From positions 2,604,001 to 2,668,000 of the forward strand of contig NZ_CP044523.1 of assembly GCF_008831545.1 (NCBI RefSeq): a DNA stretch of 64,000 nucleotides. Direction: 5' to 3'. The DNA comes from Halorussus halophilus (GTDB taxonomy: Archaea; Halobacteriota; Halobacteria; Halobacteriales; Haladaptataceae). Positions 17,354 through 27,108 of the stretch are shown in pieces (positions within the stretch are counted from its first letter, which is position 1; every line of letters starts with the position of its first letter). The notes below the pieces were generated by a model that did not search any database, was not told where the DNA came from, and was given only the letters and a program-made list of their open reading frames with translations. Made by a program: the position numbers and the translations under genes.

Positions 17354-18841
17354 ATGACTGCTCAGGCTGTTCAGCAGGGGGACCTCGCCGTCGTCATCGG
17401 ACTGGAGGTCCACGTCCAGCTGGAGACGGAGACGAAGATCTTCTGCGGTTGTTCGACCGACGTGGCCGACGACGAACCGAACACCCACACCTGTCCGGTG
17501 TGTCTCGGCCTGCCCGGCGCGCTCCCCGTGCTGAACGAGGGGGCCGTCGAAGCCGCCGTGAAAATCGGGAAGGCAATCGACGCCGACATCCCAGAAGAGA
17601 CCACCTTCCACCGGAAGAACTACTTCTACCCCGACCTGCCGAAGGGCTTCCAGATAACGCAGTACGACGCGCCCATCTGTCAGGACGGAAGTCTGGAAGT
17701 CGAAGTCGAGGGCGAGCGCCGCGTCGTCGGCATCGAGCGTGCGCACCTCGAAGAAGACCCCGGGAGCCTCCAACACCAAGGTGGCAACATCGACACTGCG
17801 GAGTACACGCTGGTCAACTACAACCGTGCGGGCGTCCCGCTGGTGGAAATCGTCACCGAACCGGACTTCCGCGGTGCCGAGGAGGTCCGGGCCTTCCTCG
17901 CGAAGCTCGAAGAAGTGCTGGAATATCTCGGCATCTTCGACAGCCAACGCGACGGCAGTCTCCGAATCGACGCCAACCTGAGCGTCGTCCCCGCCGAGGA
18001 GATGGACGACGACGGTACCATCAGCGACGAGACGCTCGCCGCCGCGAACCGCACCGAGGTCAAGAACATCTCCAGCCACAAGGGTGCGGAAAAGGCACTC
18101 GCCTACGAGGCGACCCGCCAGAAGAACGCCGTCCAGCGCGGCCGCGAAGTCGAGCAGGAGACCCGTCACTGGGACGAATCCCGGGGCATCACCGTCTCCA
18201 TGCGCTCGAAGGAAGAGGAGAAAGACTACCGCTACTTCCGCGAGGCCGACATCCCGCCGCTCCAAGTCAGTGACTGGAAGCAGAAACTCGACATCCCGGA
18301 GCTACCCGACGCCCGCCGCGAGCGGTTCCAGACGGAGTACGACCTGAGCGAGGAAGCCGCGAGCAAACTCACCTCCACGAAGCAGGTCGCGGACTTCTAC
18401 GAGGACGTCGCCAGCGAGTACGACCCCGACTTGGCCGCGACGTGGGTCGCCGACAACCTGCTCGGCGAACTCAACTACCGCGACATGGAGATAACCGACG
18501 TAGCCGACCGACTCGGCGAGTTCAAGCACCTCATCGAGATGGTCGCCGAAGACGAGATTACGACGAAGAACGCCGAAGAGGTCGTCCTCCGCGAGATGCT
18601 GGACGAGGGCGAAGACCCCGAGACCATCATCGACCGCGAAGGCCTCGGCAAGGCAGACGAAGGGCAGGTCGAGAGTGCGGTCACCGAAGCTATCGAGGAG
18701 AACCCCGACGCCGTCGAGGACTACTACGAAGGCGAAGGTGGTGCGCTGAACTTCCTCGTCGGGCAGGTCATGCAGAAGACCGGCGGCAGTGCCGACCCCG
18801 GTTCCGTGAACCAGATGCTCCGCGAGGAGTTAGAGGAGTAG
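17354..18841 (+). CDS. gatB: Aspartyl/glutamyl-tRNA amidotransferase subunit B
   Basis: GatB is the kinase/transferase subunit of GatCAB, which amidates mis-charged Asp-tRNA(Asn) and Glu-tRNA(Gln). The 495-residue protein has the family opening VVIGLEVHVQLETETKIFCGC, a zinc-type pair (CGCS and CPVCLGLPGALP), PDLPKGFQITQYD, the ATP-site segment GIERAHLEEDPG and VDYNRAGVPL-like VNYNRAGVPLVEIVTEPD. The C-terminal YqeY-type helical domain (about 400-495) ends NQMLREELEE. The ATG at 17354 matches family starts; an in-frame ATG at 17300 is upstream of the likely promoter. It fits functionally with the AspRS in this window, which looks non-discriminating. GatA and GatC are not here. Confidence 0.96.
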   Translation: MTAQAVQQGDLAVVIGLEVHVQLETETKIFCGCSTDVADDEPNTHTCPVCLGLPGALPVLNEGAVEAAVKIGKAIDADIPEETTFHRKNYFYPDLPKGFQITQYDAPICQDGSLEVEVEGERRVVGIERAHLEEDPGSLQHQGGNIDTAEYTLVNYNRAGVPLVEIVTEPDFRGAEEVRAFLAKLEEVLEYLGIFDSQRDGSLRIDANLSVVPAEEMDDDGTISDETLAAANRTEVKNISSHKGAEKALAYEATRQKNAVQRGREVEQETRHWDESRGITVSMRSKEEEKDYRYFREADIPPLQVSDWKQKLDIPELPDARRERFQTEYDLSEEAASKLTSTKQVADFYEDVASEYDPDLAATWVADNLLGELNYRDMEITDVADRLGEFKHLIEMVAEDEITTKNAEEVVLREMLDEGEDPETIIDREGLGKADEGQVESAVTEAIEENPDAVEDYYEGEGGALNFLVGQVMQKTGGSADPGSVNQMLREELEE

Positions 18842-19057
18842 CGAGACCTGAGCAACGCGAAGGTCTCGGACTAACGAACGACGAAGTCGTGAGTAGCCAG
18901 TTTCGAACAGGCGGCGCAGTAGTGTTTTTCCGCGAGGGGCGTGCCGCGCTCCCGCCTCGACCCCGTCGCGGCGTTTCGTTAAGTCACGGAGCGAGTTTGT
19001 CGCGGCTTAGTATTTGAACGCTCGGCCGGGAGAAGGGTAGAGGACGGTAGGTCGGAG

Positions 19058-20467
19058 TCAGTCGCTCGGCGTCGGTCGCTTCTCGTCTTCGTCGTCGTCC
19101 TCCAAGACGCCCTGCTTCCAGCGGCCGAGACTGAACCACGCGACGCCGACGACGAACGACCCGAGTGCCGAGAACGACCACGCCCACCAGAGACCGCTGA
19201 CGCCCCAGTCGAACCCGACCAGTGGGACGCCGCCGAGCGAGAGCGTCCAAGCGTACGCGAAGACGAACGCGGCGGGAATTCTGAGCCCCCAGCGCGACAG
19301 CACCGAGAGTGCCATCGACACCCGAGTGTCGCCAGCCCCGCGGAATCCTCCCTGAATCACCATCAGGCCACCGAAGAACGCGAGGAACGGACCGATTATC
19401 TTGAGGAACTCGACGCCAGCGGCGACGACTGCCGGGTCGTCGATGAACGCTCGAATGGCGTGTGCGGGGAAGGCGTACAGCAGTCCACCAGCCGCGAACA
19501 GAACGGCCATCGTCGCTACGGTGGCTTTCCACGTCACTTCCGCGGCGCGGTCGGGCGTCTTCGCACCGAGGTTCTGACCGACTCCGGTCGCTGTAGCCTG
19601 TCCGACTGCTCCCGAGACAGTCCACGAGACCGACATCAGACGGAGACCGACGCCGTAGGCCGCCGTAGCGATTGGACCGAATCGAGCGACGAGCGCGGCC
19701 ATCGCGACGGCGGCGAAACTCCGAGCCAAGCCGTCGAGCGTCCCCGGCGTGCCCACGTCAACGAGTTTTTTGAGGACCGGCAGGTCCGGTTTCAGGTCTT
19801 CGAGGCGAAGGCGGACGCCCCATTCGCCGCGCAGGAGGATGTAGATGCCGACGACTGCAGCGAGGATGCGAGCGGCGAGGGTTGCAAGTGCGGCACCGCG
19901 GACTTCGAGCGCCGGAAACGGCCCCCAGCCGAGGATGAGGAACGGGTCCAAGACGACGTTCAGTCCGGACGAGAGGACGACGAGCCACATCGCGGTGCGG
20001 GTGTCGCCAGCGCCACGCAGGACCGCTCGGAAGACGAAGAAGAGGAACGTGAACGGTATCGAGACGAACAGCACTTCGAGGTACTGCAACGAGTAGGTGT
20101 AGACGGCCCCGCTGGCTCCGAGCAACGCGAGCAGTTCGTGACGGAAGAGGTAGCCGAGCGTCGAGAGCGCGAGTGCGACCCCGACCGTGAGAATCGTCGT
20201 CTGTGCGACGACGTTGTCGGCTTTCCGGTCGTCGCCCGCACCCACGTGCTGGGACACCAGCGCGACGGACGCCGCGGTGAGTCCCATCGCCACGGACACG
20301 AACATCCACGCCGTCGGAAACATCAGCGAGACGGCGGCGACGGCTTCTGCGTTGACTCGCCCGACCCAGAACATGTCCGCGAGGTTGTAGAACGTCTGGA
20401 ACAGGTTGCCGACGACGAGCGGCCACGACAGCGCGAACAACTTCGGCGTTATCGCGCCGGTCGTCAT
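19058..20467 (-). CDS. MATE family multidrug/toxin efflux transporter
   Basis: The protein has 469 residues and about twelve hydrophobic helices in two similar halves. The N-terminal half has the MATE pattern LSWPLVVGNLFQTFYNLADMFWVGRV and the two halves share the repeated motif RGAGDTRTAMW and RGAGDTRVSMAL, the typical MATE duplication. These transporters use Na+ or H+ gradients to export cationic compounds. The C-terminus is a short acidic tail. The ATG at 20467 is chosen; an in-frame upstream start (20551) adds a non-membrane extension. It is transcribed away from topA. Confidence 0.9.
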   Translation of the reverse strand: MTTGAITPKLFALSWPLVVGNLFQTFYNLADMFWVGRVNAEAVAAVSLMFPTAWMFVSVAMGLTAASVALVSQHVGAGDDRKADNVVAQTTILTVGVALALSTLGYLFRHELLALLGASGAVYTYSLQYLEVLFVSIPFTFLFFVFRAVLRGAGDTRTAMWLVVLSSGLNVVLDPFLILGWGPFPALEVRGAALATLAARILAAVVGIYILLRGEWGVRLRLEDLKPDLPVLKKLVDVGTPGTLDGLARSFAAVAMAALVARFGPIATAAYGVGLRLMSVSWTVSGAVGQATATGVGQNLGAKTPDRAAEVTWKATVATMAVLFAAGGLLYAFPAHAIRAFIDDPAVVAAGVEFLKIIGPFLAFFGGLMVIQGGFRGAGDTRVSMALSVLSRWGLRIPAAFVFAYAWTLSLGGVPLVGFDWGVSGLWWAWSFSALGSFVVGVAWFSLGRWKQGVLEDDDEDEKRPTPSD

Positions 20468-20658
20468 GTCCACTCTGCTCTCGGCTGGGTCCGACACAGT
20501 TCTCGATGGAGAATCGAGTGTTGGGGTCCTAAACGTGTGGGTATTGCACACAGTTGCCGGTTCGTGGCGAGGTGGCGTACCACCTCACACACGCTCGCAC
20601 ACCTACGCGCGCTCGCGCTCTGCCCCGACGCCTGCTTGCGATTTCCCGGCGGCGAAAG

Positions 20659-20664
20659 CTTTAC
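20659..20664 (+). promoter_or_regulatory. Putative TATA box for the topA leader ORF
   Basis: CTTTAC, preceded by a purine-rich GCGAAAG, is centred about 29 bases before the ATG at 20691. That spacing predicts a transcript that starts at the short upstream ORF rather than at topA itself. Confidence 0.4.
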
Positions 20665-20690
20665 CCACCCCGTTGGCCTATCGAAAACAG

Positions 20691-20738
20691 ATGACCGACA
20701 CGAGATTGGATACCATCGGAGGTGAGGTATGGAACTGA
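20691..20738 (+). CDS. 15-residue leaderless upstream ORF overlapping topA start
   Basis: The open frame reads MTDTRLDTIGGEVWN and stops at 20738, ten bases into topA. The TATA-like CTTTAC about 29 bases upstream makes it the likely first start codon of a leaderless transcript. The ribosome-binding sequence GGAGGTGAGG that serves topA lies inside it (20718-20727), directly before the topA ATG at 20729. The arrangement suggests translational coupling between the short ORF and topA. It is an inference from sequence only. Confidence 0.4.
   Translation: MTDTRLDTIGGEVWN
20718..20727 (+). promoter_or_regulatory. Strong Shine-Dalgarno of topA
   Basis: GGAGGTGAGG lies immediately before the topA ATG (20729). 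It is one of the few strong Shine-Dalgarno sequences in a window where most starts look leaderless, which fits topA being a second, internal start on its transcript. Confidence 0.6.
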
Positions 20739-23248
20739 TAATCACCGAGAAGGACAACGCCGCGCGACGTATCGCAGACATCCTGAGCGGTGAGTCCGCC
20801 GACGCCGAACGCAAGAACGGCGTCAACGTCTACAAGTGGGGCGGCAAGCGGTGCATCGGCCTCTCGGGCCACGTCGTCGGCGTGGACTTCCCCGACGAGT
20901 ACAACGACTGGCGCGACGTCGAACCGGTCGAACTCATCGACGCACCCATCGAGAAGAAAGCGACGAAGGAGAACATCGTCTCGACATTGCGAGTCCTCGC
21001 TCGCAAAGCGAGTACTGTCACGATTGCGACGGACTACGACCGCGAGGGCGAACTCATCGGCAAGGAAGCGTGGGAGTTAGTTCGAGACGTGAACGACGAC
21101 GTGCCGATTCGCCGGGTACGCTTCTCCTCGATTACCGAAAACGAGGTTACGGAAGCGTTCAACGACCCCGACGAGTTGGACTTCGACTTGGCGGCCGCAG
21201 GTGAAGCACGCCAAGAAATCGACCTGATTTGGGGCGCGGCACTGACGCGGTTCCTCTCGCTCTCCGCTCGCCAGTTGGGCGACGACTTCATCTCGGTGGG
21301 CCGGGTCCAGTCACCCACACTAAAGCTCATCGTGGACCGCGAGCGCGAAATCGAGGCGTTCGACCCCGAGGACTACTGGGAGATGTTCGCGGACCTCCAG
21401 AAGCGCGCCGAGGAAGCAGATACCGACGAGGAGGAACTGCCGTTCGAAGCCCAGTACTTCTATCTGGACGAGGACGACAACGAGGCCGAGCGTGTCTGGG
21501 ACGAGGAGACCGCCGAGGCTGTCTTCGACGCACTCGAATCTGCGACCGAGGCCACCGTCGAGAGAGTCTCACGCCGCACTCGTACCGACGACCCGCCCGC
21601 GCCGTTCAACACCACGCAGTTCATCCGCGCGGCCGGGAGTTTGGGGTATTCGGCCCAACGCGCGATGAGCATCGCCGAGGACCTCTACACTGCGGGGTAC
21701 ATGACCTACCCGCGTACCGACAACACGGTCTACCCGGACGACTTGGACCCCGAGGAACTGCTCGACACGTTCTCGGCGAACTACCACTTCAACGAGGACG
21801 CCGAGGACCTGCTGGAGGCCGACGACATCACGCCGACGGAAGGCGACGAAGAGACGACCGACCACCCGCCGATTCATCCGACCGAGGACATCCCGACCAA
21901 GTCGGACCTCTCGGACGACGAGTGGGAAGTCTACGAACTGGTCGTCCGGCGCTTCTTCGCCACCGTCGCCGATTCGGCGACGTGGGAACACCTCAAAGTC
22001 GTCGCTGGCGTGGACGACCACAAACTCAAGGCCAACGGCAAGCGCCTCGTCGAAGAGGGCTACCACGCGGTGTACCCGTACTACAACACCAGCGAGAACT
22101 TCGTCCCCGACGTGACTGAGGGCGAGACGCTTGGCCTCAGCGACGCCCGCATCGAAGACAAGCAGACCCAGCCACCCCGCCGATACGGCCAGTCGCGACT
22201 CATCGAGACGATGGAGAAGATGGGTATCGGGACGAAGGCGACCCGCCACGAGACGATTCAGAAGCTCTACGACCGCGGCTACGTCGAGAACGACCCGCCG
22301 CGGCCGACCCAATTGGCACAGGCAGTCGTGGAGGCCGCAGAGCAGTACGCCGACCTCGTGGTCAGCGAAGAGATGACCAGCGAGCTAGAGCAGGACATGA
22401 ACGACATCGCGGCGGGCGAGACTGACTTGGACGAAGTCGCGGACAACTCTCGGGAGTACCTCGAACAAGTCTTCGAGGGACTGCGCGAGTCCCGCGAGGA
22501 AGTCGGCGACCTGCTCCAGAAGTCCCTCAAAGCGGACAAGACGCTCGGGCCGTGCCCCGAGTCGGGCCACGACCTGCTGGTTCGCCAGAGCAGACACGGT
22601 TCGTACTTCATCGGCTGTGACGGCTACCCGGACTGCACGTACACCCTGCCGCTCCCGAACACCGGCAAGCCGCTCATCTTGGAGGAGACCTGCGACGAAC
22701 ACGACCTCCACCACGTGAAGATGCTCGCAGGTAGACAGACGTTCGTCCACGGGTGTCCGCTCTGCAAGGCCGAGGAGGCCGACGAAGAGGAGGACCAAGT
22801 GATTGGGGAGTGTCCGGAGTGTGGAGACGAGCACGAAGACGGCGAGTTGGCAATCAAGCACCTCCAAAACGGCTCTCGACTCGTCGGGTGTACGCGCTAT
22901 CCGGACTGTGACTACTCGCTCCCGCTCCCGCGCCGGGGCGACATCGAAGTCACCGACGAGTACTGCGAGGAACACGACCTACCCGAGTTGGTCGTCCACA
23001 GCGGTGACGAACCGTGGGAACTCGGCTGTCCCATCTGCAACTACCGGGAGTTCAAAGCCCAAGACAGCGAGTCTGGCAGTGACCTCGAAACGCTGGACGG
23101 CCTCGGCGCGAAGACCGCCGAGAAACTGGCCGACGCTGGCATCGAGAGCATCGACGACCTGAAGTCCGCGGAAGTGGAGACGGTCGCAGACCAAGTGGCC
23201 GGTGTGAGCGAGGATAGATTGCGAGGTTGGCAGGCGAAAGCGGATTAA
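20729..23248 (+). CDS. topA: DNA topoisomerase I (type IA)
   Basis: The protein has 839 residues. It relaxes negative supercoils by single-strand passage through a 5'-phosphotyrosine intermediate. The Toprim domain starts ELIITEKDNAARRIADIL and includes ATDYDREGELIG (acidic DxDxE cluster). The catalytic Tyr lies in GYMTYPRTDNT at about residue 329. The cleavage/strand-passage domain continues to about 600. The C-terminus carries topoisomerase zinc fingers (CPESGHDLLVR to CDGYPDCTYTLPLP; CPLCKAE; CPECGDEHED to CTRYPDCDYSLPLP; CPICNYRE), then a helix-hairpin-helix domain (LDGLGAKTAEKLADAGIES). It is preceded by a strong GGAGGTGAGG and a short overlapping upstream ORF. Repeat copy A lies directly downstream. 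Confidence 0.96.
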   Translation: MELIITEKDNAARRIADILSGESADAERKNGVNVYKWGGKRCIGLSGHVVGVDFPDEYNDWRDVEPVELIDAPIEKKATKENIVSTLRVLARKASTVTIATDYDREGELIGKEAWELVRDVNDDVPIRRVRFSSITENEVTEAFNDPDELDFDLAAAGEARQEIDLIWGAALTRFLSLSARQLGDDFISVGRVQSPTLKLIVDREREIEAFDPEDYWEMFADLQKRAEEADTDEEELPFEAQYFYLDEDDNEAERVWDEETAEAVFDALESATEATVERVSRRTRTDDPPAPFNTTQFIRAAGSLGYSAQRAMSIAEDLYTAGYMTYPRTDNTVYPDDLDPEELLDTFSANYHFNEDAEDLLEADDITPTEGDEETTDHPPIHPTEDIPTKSDLSDDEWEVYELVVRRFFATVADSATWEHLKVVAGVDDHKLKANGKRLVEEGYHAVYPYYNTSENFVPDVTEGETLGLSDARIEDKQTQPPRRYGQSRLIETMEKMGIGTKATRHETIQKLYDRGYVENDPPRPTQLAQAVVEAAEQYADLVVSEEMTSELEQDMNDIAAGETDLDEVADNSREYLEQVFEGLRESREEVGDLLQKSLKADKTLGPCPESGHDLLVRQSRHGSYFIGCDGYPDCTYTLPLPNTGKPLILEETCDEHDLHHVKMLAGRQTFVHGCPLCKAEEADEEEDQVIGECPECGDEHEDGELAIKHLQNGSRLVGCTRYPDCDYSLPLPRRGDIEVTDEYCEEHDLPELVVHSGDEPWELGCPICNYREFKAQDSESGSDLETLDGLGAKTAEKLADAGIESIDDLKSAEVETVADQVAGVSEDRLRGWQAKAD

Positions 23249-23289
23249 AAATCGGTCTTTCTGCGGTTTCTAACACTCGACTTTCCAAT

Positions 23290-23481
23290 CGGCGCGCGAG
23301 AAACGCGCGAGGGATGAGTATCGCAACGCGAAAGACGCGACGTGTCGCGTCTTCCAAACCTGAGCAACGCAGTCGGTTGGGGAGGGTGTGGCTGATGCGG
23401 GGCGGTCGCGGTGCCGTGCGGTCGCGGTCTTCCTCGGTTTCGGGAGTAGCGAGCGTCACTGCGTTCGTCGCTGCTACGATG
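23290..23481 (+). repeat. Dispersed structured intergenic repeat, copy A
   Basis: This is one of six related copies. Shared blocks in order are GGCGCGCG at the left end, a hairpin with stems AAGACGCGAC and GTCGCGTCTT around a 2-base loop (23332-23353), GTCGGTTGGGGAGGGTGTGG, a GTGCCGTGCGG block, and CGGGAGTAGC followed by GTCACTGCGTTCGTCG at the right end. In this copy the first hairpin near the GCGCG end is shortened. It fills most of the topA to GGGP-synthase gap and ends about 120 bases before the promoter of the latter. Confidence 0.75.
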
Positions 23482-23604
23482 CAATCGAATACAACCGACG
23501 TTTCTTCTTCGAAAGTCCCTCCCTGTGGTTCATTTGGCAGAGCGTTCTCGGTGGCGTCACTTTCGCCATCCACAACATCAGTCCCAATTCCCCGTTTCGA
23601 GGGG

Positions 23605-23610
23605 TTTATA
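23605..23610 (+). promoter_or_regulatory. TATA box of the GGGP synthase gene
   Basis: TTTATA is centred about 28 bases before the ATG at 23636. No Shine-Dalgarno is present, so the transcript is probably leaderless. Confidence 0.6.
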
Positions 23611-23635
23611 CACCCACATAGGGTTTGACCCCATA

Positions 23636-24358
23636 ATGACCGAACCGTGGGACGACTGGGACCACATCGTGAAGTTAGACCCAGACAAGACGCTGGCGGA
23701 CGGCGAAACCTTCGAAGACGTTTGCGAGACCGGCACCGACGCGCTCGAAATCGGCGGCACGCTCGACATGACCACCGAGAAGATGGAGCGGGTCATCGAT
23801 GCCTGCGCGAAACACGACGTGCCCATCTACCAAGAACCGTCCAATCCGGCCGTCGTGGTCGAAGACGACGCGCTCGACGGCTACCTCGTGCCCATCGTCC
23901 TCAACGCGGGCGACGTGTCGTGGGTCACTGGCGCGCACAAGGAGTGGGCGCGCATCGACGACATCGACTGGGAGCGCACCGCCACAGAAGCGTACATCGT
24001 CCTGAACCCCGACGCGAGCGTGGCCGAGTTGACCGACGCCGACTGCGACCAGACGCCGGAAGACGTAGCGGCCTACGCCGAAATCGCCGAGCAGATGTAC
24101 GGCCAAGAAATCGTCTACATCGAGTACTCCGGCACCTTCGGCGACCCCGAAACAGTCGAAGCCGCCGCAAATGCACTGGACGAGACGACGCTGTTCTACG
24201 GCGGCGGCATCCACGACTACGAGTCGGCCAAGACCATGGCCGAGCACGCAGACACGATTATCGTCGGTGACCTCGTCCACGACGAGGGCGTCGAGGCAGT
24301 TCGCGAGACTGTGAAGGGTGCGAAGGACGCCAAGGCGGCGGCCCCCGAATCGGTCTGA
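23636..24358 (+). CDS. (S)-3-O-geranylgeranylglyceryl phosphate synthase
   Basis: This enzyme joins glycerol-1-phosphate and geranylgeranyl diphosphate, the first committed step of archaeal ether-lipid synthesis. The 240-residue TIM-barrel protein has the family motifs [38 protein letters not shown], the [11 protein letters not shown] segment (conserved YxEYSG) and the phosphate-binding [12 protein letters not shown] near the C-terminus. Its short length and sequence style match the haloarchaeal group of PcrB-type enzymes. The start at 23636 is supported by the TTTATA box; the in-frame start at 23525 lies inside the repeat-flanking sequence. Confidence 0.93.
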   Translation: MTEPWDDWDHIVKLDPDKTLADGETFEDVCETGTDALEIGGTLDMTTEKMERVIDACAKHDVPIYQEPSNPAVVVEDDALDGYLVPIVLNAGDVSWVTGAHKEWARIDDIDWERTATEAYIVLNPDASVAELTDADCDQTPEDVAAYAEIAEQMYGQEIVYIEYSGTFGDPETVEAAANALDETTLFYGGGIHDYESAKTMAEHADTIIVGDLVHDEGVEAVRETVKGAKDAKAAAPESV

Positions 24359-24489
24359 GGATTCTTTCGCATTTTTCTGGCGTTCGCATCGACCACGAGT
24401 AGTATAGAATCCATTTCGCGTTAAATGCTATTTTGGACCATTTCAGAGATTCACAAGCCGCTTCTCCATCCTCGTGAACGAAAAAACGA

Positions 24490-24506
24490 ATGATTCATAT
24501 ATTCAT
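24490..24506 (+). promoter_or_regulatory. Possible operator overlapping the promoter of the ABC exporter
   Basis: An imperfect inverted repeat, ATGAT-N7-TTCAT, overlaps the TATATT box (24498-24503) of the ABC exporter genes. A TetR regulator gene lies just downstream of the exporter, so this is a plausible TetR binding site. Weak evidence from one site. Confidence 0.35.
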
Positions 24507-24532
24507 AGTGCCAACGTGCTGATGAACAAGCT

Positions 24533-25495
24533 ATGACTGCTATCGAAACCGAGGGACTGACGAAGTACTACGGCGACACTCGAGGGGTCGAAGACCTCTC
24601 GTTCGCCGTCGAGGACGGCGAGGTATTCGGTTTCCTCGGCCCCAACGGCGCGGGCAAGACCACGACGATTCGGACCCTGCTAGGGTTCCTCGCGCCGACC
24701 GAGGGGAGCGCGCGCGTTCTCGGCCGCGACGTGACCGACGAGTCCGAACTCATCGACGCCAAGCGTCACATCGGCTACCTCCCGAGCGACCCCGGTTTCG
24801 ACGAAGGAACGACCGGCGAGCGACTCGTGCGCTACCACGCCGAACTCAAAGGCGACGAGCGAAGCGAGGAGCTTCTCGAAATCTTCGACGCGCCCGTCGA
24901 GCGCGAAATCGGCGAGTACTCCCGTGGGAACAAACAGAAGCTAGCTATCGTGCTGGCGTTCATGCACGACCCGGACCTCGTCATCATGGACGAACCCACC
25001 TCCGGACTCGACCCACTGATGCAGGACCACTTCTACGACTTCATCGAGTCCGAACAGGAACGTGGCACGACGTTCTTCTTCTCCAGTCACATCCTCAGTG
25101 AGGTTCGGAAAGTCTGTGACCGCGTGGGCATCATCCGCGAGGGCCACCTCGTGGAGATGGAGGACATCGAAGAACTGCTCGACCGAAGCGGCAAGAAGGT
25201 GCGACTGAAAGTCGAGCGGTCCGTCACCCCCGAGGAGTTCGACTTCGAGGGCGTCCACGGCTTCGAACTGAACGGCGAAAACGGCGAGGCCGAGTTCATG
25301 TTCACCGGCGCGTACGACGACCTACTCGACCACCTCCAAACGTATCACGTCCGGGACTTAGACATCGAGGAAGCGCCGCTCGAAGACGTGTTCATGCGCT
25401 TCTACGGCGAGGAGACGGAGACTGCGGAGACAGTCGGCGAATCGCAAGCGGAGCCGGAAACCGCCACGGCAACCGGAGGTGAGACCGATGCGTGA
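24533..25495 (+). CDS. ABC-2 type transporter, ATP-binding protein
   Basis: The protein has 320 residues. The nucleotide-binding domain has Walker A GPNGAGKTT at about residue 37, a Q-loop region, the signature YSRGNKQKLAI, Walker B LVIMDEPTSGLD and the H-loop FSSHILSE. After the core, about 90 residues form the DUF4162-like C-terminal domain (DLDIEEAPLEDVFMRFYG) found in ABC-2 exporters, then an acidic Glu/Thr tail. It pairs with the permease gene, whose start overlaps the end of this gene by 8 bases, so the two form an operon. The exported substrate is unknown; a drug, peptide or lipid exporter is likely. Confidence 0.93.
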   Translation: MTAIETEGLTKYYGDTRGVEDLSFAVEDGEVFGFLGPNGAGKTTTIRTLLGFLAPTEGSARVLGRDVTDESELIDAKRHIGYLPSDPGFDEGTTGERLVRYHAELKGDERSEELLEIFDAPVEREIGEYSRGNKQKLAIVLAFMHDPDLVIMDEPTSGLDPLMQDHFYDFIESEQERGTTFFFSSHILSEVRKVCDRVGIIREGHLVEMEDIEELLDRSGKKVRLKVERSVTPEEFDFEGVHGFELNGENGEAEFMFTGAYDDLLDHLQTYHVRDLDIEEAPLEDVFMRFYGEETETAETVGESQAEPETATATGGETDA

Positions 25496-26288
25496 AATCA
25501 CCCGCTACGAGTCCGAGCGACGAATCAAAGGCGTGTTGATACTCTCGGGACTGCTCGGCGTGATGTCGCTGTTCTTCGTCGCGCTGTTCCCGTCCATCGC
25601 CAACTCGGGCGCGGACTTAGACGCCTACATGGAGAGTCTGCCGCCAGCGATGCGTGTCGCGTTCGGCGCGTCGGGCGCGTTCTCCATTACGAGCATCGAG
25701 GGCTTTCTCGCAGTGGAACTCTACCAGTTCTTCTGGTTGCTGATGCTCGGCATCTACGTCGCGTATCAGGCCGGTGGCCTCATCGCTGGCGACGTGGAGC
25801 GCGACCGGATGGACACCCTGCTCGCCGCGCCCATCTCGCGGCGGTCGGTCGTCGTCGGGAAGTTCCTCGCGCTCGTGCCGGGTATCGTCGCGCTCAACTT
25901 CATCGTCGGCGCAGTGGTCTTCGGTACCGTCGTCGCCATCGGCGAGTCGATTCCGATTGCCGACCTCGCGATGGCACACCTACTGTCGATTCCGTACCTG
26001 CTGGCCTGCGGTGGCATCGGTATCCTGCTGTCGGTCCTCGTGGACGACGCAGACGTGGCGAAGCGCGGCGGTCTCGGAGCCATCTTCGGGCTGTTCCTGC
26101 TCGACTCCATCGGCAAGGCCGCAGACATGGGCTGGCTCGGTAACATCAGCCCGACTCACTACTACGACCCGACGGCGATTCTGGTCTCCAGCGAGTACGA
26201 CCTGACGGGCGCAGTCGTTCTGCTGGTCGGCACGGCGCTGTTGGTGGCGGCGAGCGTTTGGTGGTTCGAGCGGACGGACATCCAGTGA
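25488..26288 (+). CDS. ABC-2 type transporter, permease
   Basis: The protein has 266 residues and about six hydrophobic helices, the layout of ABC-2 permeases: helix 1 (VLILSGLLGVMSLFFVALF), an extracytoplasmic loop, then helices including LLMLGIYVAYQAGGLIAGD, with the typical ERDRMDTLLAAPISRR segment between helices. The ATG at 25488 is preceded by GGAGGTGAG inside the 3' end of the ATPase gene, so its translation is coupled to that gene. It is followed 100 bases on by the TetR gene. Confidence 0.92.
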   Translation: MREITRYESERRIKGVLILSGLLGVMSLFFVALFPSIANSGADLDAYMESLPPAMRVAFGASGAFSITSIEGFLAVELYQFFWLLMLGIYVAYQAGGLIAGDVERDRMDTLLAAPISRRSVVVGKFLALVPGIVALNFIVGAVVFGTVVAIGESIPIADLAMAHLLSIPYLLACGGIGILLSVLVDDADVAKRGGLGAIFGLFLLDSIGKAADMGWLGNISPTHYYDPTAILVSSEYDLTGAVVLLVGTALLVAASVWWFERTDIQ

Positions 26289-26387
26289 GAAACGCGGCAA
26301 TCAAGACGACGTGAACACGACAATTACGACAAGCGAGACGAAACGCGACCACATGAACACGACGAACACTACGATTTTGGGGGGACG

Positions 26388-27023
26388 ATGAGCGGCTTCG
26401 GCGACCAAGAACGCGAACGCATTCGAAACCAGTTGCGCGAGACGGGCAAAGAGCTGTTCGCGCAGTACGGCCTCGACAAGACGACCATCTCGGAACTGAC
26501 CGACGCCGTCGGCATCGCCAACGGGACGTTCTATCGGTTCTACGACTCGAAAGAGCGACTCTACTTCGAGATACTCCGCGAGGAGGGCGAACGGTTCGCC
26601 AGAGAGATAATCGCCGAGTCGTTCGAAGCCGAAGAGGACCCAGAGGACGCCATCGTGGCGTTTCTCACCAGACTGTGTGAGCTGATGGAGACGAATCCGT
26701 TGTTCCACCAACTCATCGTGGACGACGACTTTCGCCGACTCACCGAGCAGTTCACCGACGAGGAGATGGAAGCCGAGGCAGAGGAGTCGCTGTCGTACCT
26801 CGCACCCTACATCGAACAGTGGCAATCGGAGGGGCGACTTCGAGACGGCGACACGAAGGTCCTCGCGGGCGTCCTCGGCGCAGCGAAGTTCCTGCCGTAC
26901 CACAAGGAGGACTATCACGACGACGAGTTCTACGAGGACGTGCGCGACGCGTTCATCGAGACGCTAGCGGCCGGGTTGGTACAACGAGCAGACGTGCAGA
27001 CAGAGGAAGTAGACGAGTCGTAG
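26388..27023 (+). CDS. TetR family transcriptional regulator
   Basis: The protein has 211 residues. The N-terminal HTH is typical Tet[53 protein letters not shown]. The C-terminal two-thirds is the helical ligand-binding and dimerisation domain, here with a Cys ([18 protein letters not shown]) and many acidic residues. A purine-rich GGGGGGACG precedes the ATG. Its place just after the ABC-2 exporter suggests that it represses that exporter in response to the exported compound (inference). Confidence 0.9.
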   Translation: MSGFGDQERERIRNQLRETGKELFAQYGLDKTTISELTDAVGIANGTFYRFYDSKERLYFEILREEGERFAREIIAESFEAEEDPEDAIVAFLTRLCELMETNPLFHQLIVDDDFRRLTEQFTDEEMEAEAEESLSYLAPYIEQWQSEGRLRDGDTKVLAGVLGAAKFLPYHKEDYHDDEFYEDVRDAFIETLAAGLVQRADVQTEEVDES

Positions 27024-27108
27024 CCTCCGACTTCGTGGTATTTGTTTTCACACCTCAATCACCGTTAGGAGTCTGTACGAGCGAGTTCGTTCCAAGGAAA
27101 TGACCGCG

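Noticed and set aside
17300..17354. Upstream in-frame ATG of gatB at 17300
   Set aside because: The added 18 residues do not resemble GatB N-termini, and a TTTAGC box sits between the two candidates, about 24 bases before 17354.
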